Shown piece by piece: positions 28,172 to 36,058 of a stretch of DNA of 42,685 nt. Position 1 is the first letter of the stretch. Each line of letters starts with the position of its first letter. The stretch covers positions 4,727 through 47,411 of the forward strand of contig DDSZ01000028.1 of assembly GCA_002344205.1 (NCBI GenBank), given 5' to 3'. Origin of the DNA: Opitutaceae bacterium UBA2377. Lineage in GTDB: Bacteria > Verrucomicrobiota > Verrucomicrobiia > Opitutales > Opitutaceae. Made by a program: the position numbers and the translations under genes. The notes under the pieces were generated by a model. That model saw nothing but the letters and a program-made list of their open reading frames with translations. It made no database searches and was not told where the DNA came from.

Positions 28172-29755
28172 ATGTCCACCGTCCGTCCTCCCGTTCTCCT
28201 GGTCATCCGTGATGGCTGGGGCAAGAATCCCGATCCTGCCCAGGATAAGACCAACGCCGTTGCGCAGGCCAAAAAGGCCTGCGACGACGCCCTGCATGCG
28301 AAATACCCGCATGCGCTGGTGAAGGCCTCCGGTCTCGACGTCGGCCTGCCCGACGGCGTGATGGGCAACAGCGAGGTCGGGCACGAGAACATCGGCGCCG
28401 GCCGCATCGTGGACCAGGAACTCGTGCGTCTGAACAAGCTGTTTTCGGAAAAACGCCTCGCGACGAACGCGGTGTGGAAATGCGTCGTCTCCCGGGTGAA
28501 GACAACGCCGGGTGCAAAGCTGCACCTCTTCGGGATCGTGTCCGACGCCGGCGTGCACGGTATGCTCGACCATCTTTACGGAATCCTCCGCCAAGCGAAG
28601 GCGGACGGCCTCACGCAGGTTTACCTCCATGCCTTTACCGACGGCCGCGACACGCCGCCGTCGAGCGGCCTGGGTTACATCAAGCAGGTCGAGGCGCAGA
28701 TGCAGGCCATCGGTGTCGGCATGATCGCCACGGTCTGCGGCCGTTTCTGGGCCATGGATCGCGACAACCGCTGGGAGCGCGTGCAGCAGGCCTACGACAT
28801 GTTGGTCGGGAAAGCCGCCGCGACGGCGAAGAGCGCCGAGGCTGCCGTGCAGGCCTACTACGACCAACCGATGAGTCCGACGCAGACCGGCGACGAGTTT
28901 GTGCCCGCAACGTGGATCGTCGGCAGCGATGGCAGGCCGGTGGCCACGATTGCGAACGGTGACGCCGTGCTGTTCTACAACTACCGCGGCGACCGCCCGC
29001 GCGAGATCACCAAGGCCTTCGTGATGGATGATTTCACCGGCTTCGACCGCGGGGCGAAGCTCAATCTCCACTACGCGACGATGACCGAATACGAATCGGG
29101 CCTGCCGGTGCACGTCGTGTCGCCGAAACCCGAGAAGCTCAAAAATATCCTCGGCGAAGTGGTGGCGAACGCCGGCATCGCGCAGTTCCGCTGCGCCGAG
29201 ACGGAGAAGAACCCGCACGTGACCTTCTTCTTCAACAATTACCGGAAGGATCCGTTTCCGGGCGAAGACCGCGCCTGCCCGGCCAGCCCGAAGGTGCCGA
29301 CCTACGACCTTCAGCCCGAGATGTCCGCCGCCGAGGTCACCAAGGCCGCGAAGGAAGCGATCCTCTCCGGCAAATACGGTCTGATTGTCGTCAATTACGC
29401 CAACCCCGACATGGTCGGCCACACCGGCTCGCTCCCCGCGACGGTCAAGGCCGTCGAAGCCACCGACGCCGGCGTGGGCGAACTGCTCGCCGCGCTCGCG
29501 ACCAAGGGCGGCAAGGCGGTGGTCTGCGCCGACCACGGCAACGCCGAGCAGATGTGGGACCCGACTGTCAACGGCCCGCACACCGCGCACACGCTGAACC
29601 TCGTCGAGGTTTTTGCGGTGGGCGAGGGACTTGTCGCCGGCAAGACGAAGATGCGCAGTGGCGGCCGTCTGGCCGACATCGCGCCGACCGTCCTCCACCT
29701 CATGGGCCTGCCCAAACCGGCGGAGATGACCGGCGAAAGTTTGATTCAGGAGTGA
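28172..29755 (+). CDS. gpmI: 2,3-bisphosphoglycerate-independent phosphoglycerate mutase
   Basis: A 527-residue glycolytic enzyme of the alkaline-phosphatase superfamily. The start at 28172 (MSTVRPPVLLVIRDGWGKNP) places the first metal-binding Asp at the N-terminus. The phosphoserine is in MGNSEVGHENIGAGRIV. Other motifs are HAFTDGRDTPPSSGLGYI, CGRFWAMDRDNRW, YRGDRPREITKAF, the late metal cluster VNYANPDMVGHTG and VVCADHGNAEQMWD. Length is typical. Its stop codon abuts the stop of the convergent PEP-CTERM gene with no spacer. Confidence 0.96.
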   Translation: MSTVRPPVLLVIRDGWGKNPDPAQDKTNAVAQAKKACDDALHAKYPHALVKASGLDVGLPDGVMGNSEVGHENIGAGRIVDQELVRLNKLFSEKRLATNAVWKCVVSRVKTTPGAKLHLFGIVSDAGVHGMLDHLYGILRQAKADGLTQVYLHAFTDGRDTPPSSGLGYIKQVEAQMQAIGVGMIATVCGRFWAMDRDNRWERVQQAYDMLVGKAAATAKSAEAAVQAYYDQPMSPTQTGDEFVPATWIVGSDGRPVATIANGDAVLFYNYRGDRPREITKAFVMDDFTGFDRGAKLNLHYATMTEYESGLPVHVVSPKPEKLKNILGEVVANAGIAQFRCAETEKNPHVTFFFNNYRKDPFPGEDRACPASPKVPTYDLQPEMSAAEVTKAAKEAILSGKYGLIVVNYANPDMVGHTGSLPATVKAVEATDAGVGELLAALATKGGKAVVCADHGNAEQMWDPTVNGPHTAHTLNLVEVFAVGEGLVAGKTKMRSGGRLADIAPTVLHLMGLPKPAEMTGESLIQE

Positions 29756-31966
29756 TTAACGCCGGCGGCGAAGCCAGGACATCACGCCGAGCATCACCAA
29801 TCCGGAAAAAATCATCGCATAGGTGGAGGGCTCGGGGATGGCGGTGACCTGAAGGATATCGCCGTTGATCGCGAAGCTGTAAGTGTAGCCCGCGATCCCG
29901 GTGCCGACGGTGAAATTCGACGCGAGCCAATTATTACGGATGGCTCCTGCGGAGGAGGCGTCGATGAGGTCGTAGGTGCCGGCGGCAAAATCGCCGAGGT
30001 CGTGAAAATCGAAATAGATCGGTCCGTAGGACGGGCCGGAGATGGTGGCGCCATCGGCGATGAAGAGGGTGGAGGAGACGGTTTGCCCCAGATAGAAACC
30101 GAGGATGGCGCCGGAGTTGAGCGTGAACGCTGTGCCGGTGGCGACGGTGGCGTCGTCATGGAGAACCAGGGCGCTGCCGGCGTTGAACGTGAGGTCGGCG
30201 CCGAAGGTGACGGCGTGGTCGAATTCGACCGTCGCGCCTGCACCGAGACCGCCGCCGAGGGCGGTGGCGAGCTTGCCACCCGCGCCGATGGTGCCACCGG
30301 TGCCGGTGAATCGGATGACGCCGGAATTCAGGGCGAGGTTGCCGGTGAGGTTGGAGTCGAGGAAACCCGGGGTGGTGGTGACGAGCGTGCCGCCCGCGAC
30401 GCTGAAAGTGCCGTGGGTGCCGTTGGCGCCATATTGCGCGTTGCCGCTGCCACCGTTGCCGGCGGACAGGTTGATCGAGCCTTGGGAAAAATTGAACGTG
30501 CCGCCGCTGAGATTGATGTTGCCGCCGTTGCCCCCGTCGCCGCCGTAGCCGCTGAATGGACCGCCGATGTATCCGCCGTTACCTCCGGTCAGGCTGATGC
30601 TGGCTCCGGGCGCAGCGAGTGTGAACAGTCCGCCGGTGAGCGTAATCTGGCCGCCATGACCGCCATGACCGGCTATCGAATAGCCGGAGGTAAGCGTCTC
30701 TCTCAGGGACGAAGTCCCCCCACCGCCGTCGCCGAACAGGGATCCGTGGAGCTGGAATTCACCGCCCGACACGGCAATGCTGCCGCCGTTGCCGCCTTGC
30801 GGTCCCGTTGCGTAGCCTTGAGAGCCGAAATAGTAGGGAGCGCCGTCCCCGCCGCGGAGATCGATCTGCTCCGACGAACCGTTGAAGACGCCACCATGGA
30901 GCGTGATCCTGCCCCCGGTGCCGCCGCCGGGAGGGTTTTGGAAATTGGCTTCACCCTGGCCGGCTTGCCCGCCTTGGAGGTCCACGGCGCCCCCCATGTT
31001 AAATTGTCCGTTCCAGATCAGGAGATGCCCTCCGGCGCCGCCCCCGCCGTGGCGGCCGCTGTAGGGGGCATTTCCCCCGCGTCCGCCGTGGGCGATGAAG
31101 GTGCTGGTGACGGATAGACTGCCGCTCCAGAGCGTGATCACGCCGCCGGCGCGGCCGAGACCGCCGGCGTTTGTGGACGTGCCGCCATCCGCCCCATCGC
31201 CGCCGTTAATTTCGAGACTGCCAATGGTCAGTTCGCTGTTGGCGACGGTGAGAGTGCCACTGAAGCCGCCCGGGGCGCCGGGAGTATTGTTGCCGTTGGC
31301 CTGTCCAGCCGCGCCGCCAAAGAGACGCACGACGCCACCGATGGTGAGCGAGCCATCGCTGACCGAAACGGAGCCGCCCCTGCCGCCGCCATAGGTAATG
31401 GCCATGCTATTGTTCAAGGAACCGGCGTCGCCGCCTTGAGCGTAGAGATTGCCGTTGAGGACGCCGCCGCTGCCGCTGTAGGAGAAACTGCCGCCGTTGC
31501 CGCCTTGGCCCGTGCCGCTGACCTCGTTGCTGTTGCCGCCCCGGCTGCCGCGGAGGTCGATCGCGCCGGCGGTGAGGTTGAGCGTGCCGTGGGCGAAGTT
31601 GAGCGAGCCGCCGGGGTTGCCGTGCTGGCCGAAGGCGGTGGTGCTGGCGCCTTCCAACTGCAACCAGCCGGTCCCGGTCAGGTCGCCGGTGTTGCTGGCC
31701 GAAGTGCCGAAGGTGAGGGTGCGGCCGTAGGCGTAGAGGGCGGAGTTGTCGAGCGCGAGGGCGCCCGGGCCGGTCGCGCCGATGACGAGGTTGCCGGTGG
31801 CCGTGTAAGGATCGTAAATACCGTATTCACCGGGCGGCACGGGGATGCCGTTGTCGGTGATGCTCCCGGAGAAAATGGTCTGGCCCTGCGCGCGCGGGGC
31901 AGACAGCGCAAAGGCCAGCAGTCCGAGCCCCAGCACACGGAAGGCAATATCGCGGCGACAATGCAT
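29756..31966 (-). CDS. Glycine-rich repetitive secreted protein with PEP-CTERM sorting signal
   Basis: A 736-residue surface or extracellular protein. The start at 31966 (MHCRRDIAFRVLGLGL) gives a clean signal peptide ending SAPRAQGQ; an upstream in-frame ATG adds an unlikely leader. Residues ~100-560 are dominated by irregular repeats with GGNGG/GGxGG turns alternating with short hydrophobic strands (for example GGQITLTGGLFTLAAPG and GGNINLSGGTFNFSQGS), as in beta-helical, autotransporter-like proteins. The C-terminus AIPEPSTYAMIFSGLVMLGV plus a basic tail is a PEP-CTERM signal, so an exosortase encoded elsewhere should process it. No passenger enzyme is visible. A structural or matrix role is inference. 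Confidence 0.9.
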   Translation of the reverse strand: MHCRRDIAFRVLGLGLLAFALSAPRAQGQTIFSGSITDNGIPVPPGEYGIYDPYTATGNLVIGATGPGALALDNSALYAYGRTLTFGTSASNTGDLTGTGWLQLEGASTTAFGQHGNPGGSLNFAHGTLNLTAGAIDLRGSRGGNSNEVSGTGQGGNGGSFSYSGSGGVLNGNLYAQGGDAGSLNNSMAITYGGGRGGSVSVSDGSLTIGGVVRLFGGAAGQANGNNTPGAPGGFSGTLTVANSELTIGSLEINGGDGADGGTSTNAGGLGRAGGVITLWSGSLSVTSTFIAHGGRGGNAPYSGRHGGGGAGGHLLIWNGQFNMGGAVDLQGGQAGQGEANFQNPPGGGTGGRITLHGGVFNGSSEQIDLRGGDGAPYYFGSQGYATGPQGGNGGSIAVSGGEFQLHGSLFGDGGGGTSSLRETLTSGYSIAGHGGHGGQITLTGGLFTLAAPGASISLTGGNGGYIGGPFSGYGGDGGNGGNINLSGGTFNFSQGSINLSAGNGGSGNAQYGANGTHGTFSVAGGTLVTTTPGFLDSNLTGNLALNSGVIRFTGTGGTIGAGGKLATALGGGLGAGATVEFDHAVTFGADLTFNAGSALVLHDDATVATGTAFTLNSGAILGFYLGQTVSSTLFIADGATISGPSYGPIYFDFHDLGDFAAGTYDLIDASSAGAIRNNWLASNFTVGTGIAGYTYSFAINGDILQVTAIPEPSTYAMIFSGLVMLGVMSWLRRRR

Positions 31967-32111
31967 CGGAACTGCAATACGCGGTTTGTCGACGGATGCG
32001 TCAAGGTTCAATCCGACGCTATTCCCGTGCGGCCAAGGGGATGGCGAATGACGGAGAAAGACATTGCGCCCGGCCCCGCGCGCGGGTTGTGCTGTCCGGC
32101 TGTATTTTTCC

Positions 32112-33911
32112 ATGAAGCGCACCCATCACTGTGCCCAACTCACCTCCGCCGACCTCGGGGCTTCCGTCTCGCTGCTCGGCTGGGTGGATTCCGTTCGCGA
32201 CCACGGCGGCATCATCTTTATCGACCTGCGCGACCGCAAGGGTGTCACGCAGGTGAAGTTCGATCCGCAGGATGACGCGAATCTGGGCGCGCAGGCCGCG
32301 CACCTGAAGCCCGAGTCGGTGATCGAGGTCGCCGGCAAGGTGGTCGCGCGCCCGGCCGGCACGGTCAATGCCGCCCTCCCGACCGGCGAGGTGGAGGTCA
32401 ACGCCGGCGCCCTCGTGGTGCACAACGTCGCCGACACCCCGCCGTTCCCGCTCGACGACGCGGGCGGCGACAAGGTCAACGAGGACCTGCGCCTGACCTA
32501 CCGTTATCTCGACCTGCGCCGGCCGAAGATGCGCAAGAACCTCCAGGTGCGGCACCGCGTGGCGAAGTCCATCCGCGACTATTTCGACGCCCAGGAGTTC
32601 ATCGAGGTGGAGACCCCCGCGCTCTTCAAGAGCACGCCCGAGGGCGCGCGCGAATACCTCGTGCCCTCGCGCATCCATGCCGGGCAGTTCTACGCGCTCT
32701 CGCAGTCGCCGCAGCAGTTCAAGCAAATCCTTATGGTGGCGGGCGTGGAGAAATATTTCCAGATCGCGCGCTGCTTCCGCGACGAGGACCTGCGCGCCGA
32801 CCGCCAGATGGAGTTCACGCAGGTGGACGTCGAGGCTTCGTTCATCGACCGCGAAGGCATCTACGCACTGTTCGAGGGCATGCTGAAGAAGGTGTGGAAG
32901 GACGTGCTCGACCACGACCTGCCGACGCCGTTCCCGCGGCTGGCCTACAAGGACGCGATGAACCGCTACGGCGTGGACAAGCCCGACGTGCGCTTCGCGC
33001 TGGAGCTGCAGGACTTCACCGATCTTTTCAAAACCTCCGCGTTCAAGGTCTTCGCGGCCACCGCCACCGGCGGCGGCGCGGTGAAGGCGGTCAACGCGAA
33101 GGGCCTCGCCGACGTCACGCAGGGCGAACTCAAGGCGCTGGAGGACGCCGCGAAGTCGCTCGGCGCGAAGGGCCTCGCCTTCATCAAGGTCGAAGGCGGC
33201 GAGTGGAAGTCGCCCATCGTGAAATTCTTCACCGACGCGGAGAAGGCCGAGCTCACCGCGCGGCTGAACATCGCGGACGGCGACATCATCTTCTTCGCCG
33301 CCGCGCCGTGGGAACAGGCCTGCGCCATTCTCGGCCGCATCCGGCTGGACGCCGCGCAGTTGCTCGCGAAGCGCGGCAAGCTCACCCTGCGGCCCAACGA
33401 CTGGCGGTTCCTGTGGGTCGTGGATTTTCCGCTGATGAGCTACGACGAGGAGCGCGGCGGTTACGCGGCCACGCACCATCCCTTCACCGCGCCGGTGCCG
33501 GAAGACACCGCGCTGCTCGACAGCGACCCGAAGGCCGTGCGCGGCCAGCACTATGACGTGGTGCTGAACGGCATGGAACTCGGCGGCGGCTCGATCCGGA
33601 TCCATCAGCCGGCGCTGCAGAAAAAGGTCTTCGAGGACGTGCTCAAGATCCCGGCCGACGTGGTCGAGAGCCGCTTTGGCTACATGCTGAAGGCCTTCAC
33701 CTACGGCGCGCCCCCGCACGGCGGCATCGCCTTCGGTCTCGACCGCATGGCCGCGCTGCTCTGTGGCACCACGAGCATCCGCGACGTCATCGCCTTCCCG
33801 AAGACCCAGAAGGGCCAGTGCCTTATGACGCAGAGCCCGACCCCGGTGACGGAGAAGCAGCTTAAAGAGCTGCACATCCAGACGGTTATGCCGCCGGCCG
33901 AGCAGGGCTGA
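32112..33911 (+). CDS. aspS: Aspartyl-tRNA synthetase, bacterial type
   Basis: A 599-residue class II synthetase charging tRNA-Asp. The start at 32112 (MKRTHHCAQL) matches bacterial AspRS. Parts in order: the OB-fold anticodon domain (GWVDSVRDHGGIIFIDLRDR), motif 1 region (RYLDLRRPKMRKNLQVRH), motif 2 (FRDEDLRADRQMEFTQVDVE), the GAD-type insert (~300-420) and motif 3 (GIAFGLDRMAAL). His31 in RDHGG is the residue associated with non-discriminating AspRS that also charge tRNA-Asn. It is divergent from the PEP-CTERM gene (145 bp apart) and ends at a strong terminator. Confidence 0.96.
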   Translation: MKRTHHCAQLTSADLGASVSLLGWVDSVRDHGGIIFIDLRDRKGVTQVKFDPQDDANLGAQAAHLKPESVIEVAGKVVARPAGTVNAALPTGEVEVNAGALVVHNVADTPPFPLDDAGGDKVNEDLRLTYRYLDLRRPKMRKNLQVRHRVAKSIRDYFDAQEFIEVETPALFKSTPEGAREYLVPSRIHAGQFYALSQSPQQFKQILMVAGVEKYFQIARCFRDEDLRADRQMEFTQVDVEASFIDREGIYALFEGMLKKVWKDVLDHDLPTPFPRLAYKDAMNRYGVDKPDVRFALELQDFTDLFKTSAFKVFAATATGGGAVKAVNAKGLADVTQGELKALEDAAKSLGAKGLAFIKVEGGEWKSPIVKFFTDAEKAELTARLNIADGDIIFFAAAPWEQACAILGRIRLDAAQLLAKRGKLTLRPNDWRFLWVVDFPLMSYDEERGGYAATHHPFTAPVPEDTALLDSDPKAVRGQHYDVVLNGMELGGGSIRIHQPALQKKVFEDVLKIPADVVESRFGYMLKAFTYGAPPHGGIAFGLDRMAALLCGTTSIRDVIAFPKTQKGQCLMTQSPTPVTEKQLKELHIQTVMPPAEQG

Positions 33912-33929
33912 CGGCGTGGTTTTCAACCG

Positions 33930-33958
33930 GCCGGGACCGCAAGGTCCCGGCTTTTTTT
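33930..33958 (+). terminator. Rho-independent terminator of aspS
   Basis: A 9-bp GC-rich stem (33930-33938 with 33943-33951), GCAA loop, then seven T (33952-33958), 18 bp after the aspS stop. Confidence 0.93.
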
Positions 33959-33971
33959 GCGTCCGCCGGGG

Positions 33972-33988
33972 TTGGCACAGCCTGTGCT
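33972..33988 (+). promoter_or_regulatory. Sigma-54 promoter for amtB-glnK
   Basis: TTGGCACAGCCTGTGCT has the invariant GG (33974-33975) and GC (33986-33987) exactly 10 nt apart. It lies 72 bp before the amtB ATG and just past the aspS terminator. This is the expected control for a nitrogen-limitation operon. Confidence 0.75.
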
Positions 33989-34059
33989 AAATGCAGGCAC
34001 GGTCCGTCTGCGGGCCGGCATCCATCCACAGCCTGTCAACCCAAGCAATCAACCCACCC

Positions 34060-35469
34060 ATGAAGAACTGGTTAAAACTCCTGTCAGGTTCGCTGAAGCT
34101 CCTCTGTGTCTTCGGTGTCCTGACCGCCACCGTGCCGGTGTTCGCCGAGGAAGCCGCGGCCGAAGCGGCTCCCGCCGAAGCCGCGCCCGCCGCGCCCGAA
34201 ATTGACGAAGATCTCGCCGCCCTGCAGGCCACGCACGGCCCGGCCTTCGATTTCTTCACCGTCTCCAACCTCTGGATCCTGATCGCCGCGGGGCTGGTGT
34301 TCATCATGCACCTTGGCTTTGCCACGCTCGAGTCGGGCCTGTGCCAGAGCAAGAACACGGTGAACATCCTCTACAAAAACGTCTTCATCATCTGCATGGG
34401 CGTGTTCACCTACGCGCTGTGGGGTTTCAATGCGATGTATCCGGGCGAGTTCAACGGCTGGCTGGCTGCGGGCAGCCCGATCGGCACCTACGAGGGTGAC
34501 GACCTGACGTTCGCCTACGGCGGCACCGGCCTCGCGATGACGGCCTTCACGGATTTCATCTTCCAGGCGATGTTCGCCGCCACGGCCGCGACGATCGTCT
34601 CCGGCGCGGTGGCCGAGCGCATCAAGCTCTCCTCCTTCATGATCATCGCCACCCTGCTGGTCGCGTTCGCCTACCCGATCACGGGCAGTTGGAAGTGGGG
34701 CGAGGGCTGGCTCGACGCCATGGGCTTCTATGACTTCGCCGGCTCCTCGCTGGTGCACGGCTTCGGCGGCTTCGCCGCGCTGGCCGGTGTGCTGGTGCTC
34801 GGCCCCCGAGCCGGCAAATACGTCGGCGGCAAGGTCAAGCCCATCCTCGGCCACTCGATGCCGCTCGCGACCATCGGCGTGTTCCTGCTCTTCCTCGGCT
34901 GGTTCGGCTTCAACGGCGGCTCGGTGCTCAGCGCCGACCCGGGTCTCGTGTCGCTGGTGTTCGTCACCACGGCCATCGCGGCCTGCGCCGGCGGCCTCGC
35001 CTCGATGTTTGTCTCCTGGGCGCTGATCAAGAAGCCCGACCTCTCCATGGCGCTTAACGGCATCCTGGCCGGCCTCGTGGGCATCACCGCCGGCGCCGAC
35101 TCCGTCAGCGTCTGGTCCGCCGCACTCATCGGTGCGCTCGCCGGCCTGATCGTGGTCTTCTCCATCCTGTGGTTCGACAAGGTCAAGATCGACGACCCGG
35201 TGGGCGCCATCTCCGTGCACGGCGTGTGCGGCATCTGGGGCACCCTGGCCGTCGGCATCTTCTCGCCGAGCGAGGACATCACCTTCACGACCCAGCTCAT
35301 CGGCACGCTTTCCATCTGCGCGTTCGCCTTCATCGTTTCCTATGTGCTGTTCTTCCTCGTCAAGGCGACCCTGGGCATCCGGGTGAGCGCGGAGGAGGAG
35401 AACGAGGGACTCGATATCGGCGAGCACGGCAACGAAGCCTATCCGGACTTCGGCACCGCCCACAAATAA
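34060..35469 (+). CDS. amtB: Ammonium transporter AmtB
   Basis: A 469-residue inner-membrane ammonium channel. The start at 34060 (MKNWLKLL) gives a signal peptide ending VPVFAEE, followed by an unusual Ala/Glu/Pro-rich stretch (~32-60) before the membrane core. About eleven helices follow. Family signatures are LGFATLESGLCQSKNTVNIL and the GSSLVHGFGGFAALAG block carrying the first pore His; the second pore His is in ISVHGVCGIWGTLAVG. Both pore histidines are kept, so it should transport. The C-terminal tail (~430-469) would bind GlnK. glnK follows 81 bp later, and a sigma-54 promoter precedes it. Confidence 0.96.
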   Translation: MKNWLKLLSGSLKLLCVFGVLTATVPVFAEEAAAEAAPAEAAPAAPEIDEDLAALQATHGPAFDFFTVSNLWILIAAGLVFIMHLGFATLESGLCQSKNTVNILYKNVFIICMGVFTYALWGFNAMYPGEFNGWLAAGSPIGTYEGDDLTFAYGGTGLAMTAFTDFIFQAMFAATAATIVSGAVAERIKLSSFMIIATLLVAFAYPITGSWKWGEGWLDAMGFYDFAGSSLVHGFGGFAALAGVLVLGPRAGKYVGGKVKPILGHSMPLATIGVFLLFLGWFGFNGGSVLSADPGLVSLVFVTTAIAACAGGLASMFVSWALIKKPDLSMALNGILAGLVGITAGADSVSVWSAALIGALAGLIVVFSILWFDKVKIDDPVGAISVHGVCGIWGTLAVGIFSPSEDITFTTQLIGTLSICAFAFIVSYVLFFLVKATLGIRVSAEEENEGLDIGEHGNEAYPDFGTAHK

Positions 35470-35889
<420 letters not shown>

Positions 35890-35924
35890 GCGCGCCCGGC
35901 CCGAAACACCAAGCCCGTTTTTGC

Positions 35925-35957
35925 AACCGGCCCCGTTCCAGCGGGGCCGGTTTTTTT
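35925..35957 (+). terminator. Rho-independent terminator of amtB-glnK
   Basis: An 11-bp stem (35925-35935 with 35942-35952), six-nt loop and a run of T to 35957, 35 bp after the glnK stop. Confidence 0.93.
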
Positions 35958-35990
35958 GCGACTGCGCTCCCGCCTATGCGTGGAACGGTG

Positions 35991-36010
35991 CCTACGCATG
36001 CATACGTAGG
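35991..36010. repeat. Short near-palindrome upstream of the 920-residue secreted protein
   Basis: CCTACG (35991-35996) and CGTAGG (36005-36010) flank an 8-nt centre with CATGCA. It is 48 bp before the ATG at 36059, so it could be an operator. No clear promoter was found beside it. Confidence 0.4.
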
Positions 36011-36058
36011 AGCGGCCGATTGCTTTGACATGCTGCCGTGCATTTGCAGCGTTCCGCG

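Noticed and set aside
28151..29698. Long minus-strand open frame opposite gpmI
   Set aside because: All catalytic motifs of GpmI are in the sense frame; the antisense product is His/Arg/Val-rich with no homology-like features.
29756..31966. Repeats in the Gly-rich gene as a possible CRISPR or tandem-repeat array
   Set aside because: The periodicity is irregular and in codon frame, encoding GGxGG turns; there are no constant repeats or spacers.
36025..36030. TTGACA resembling a -35 box before the gene at 36059
   Set aside because: No -10 element lies at 16-18 bp, and the position is too close to the start codon.
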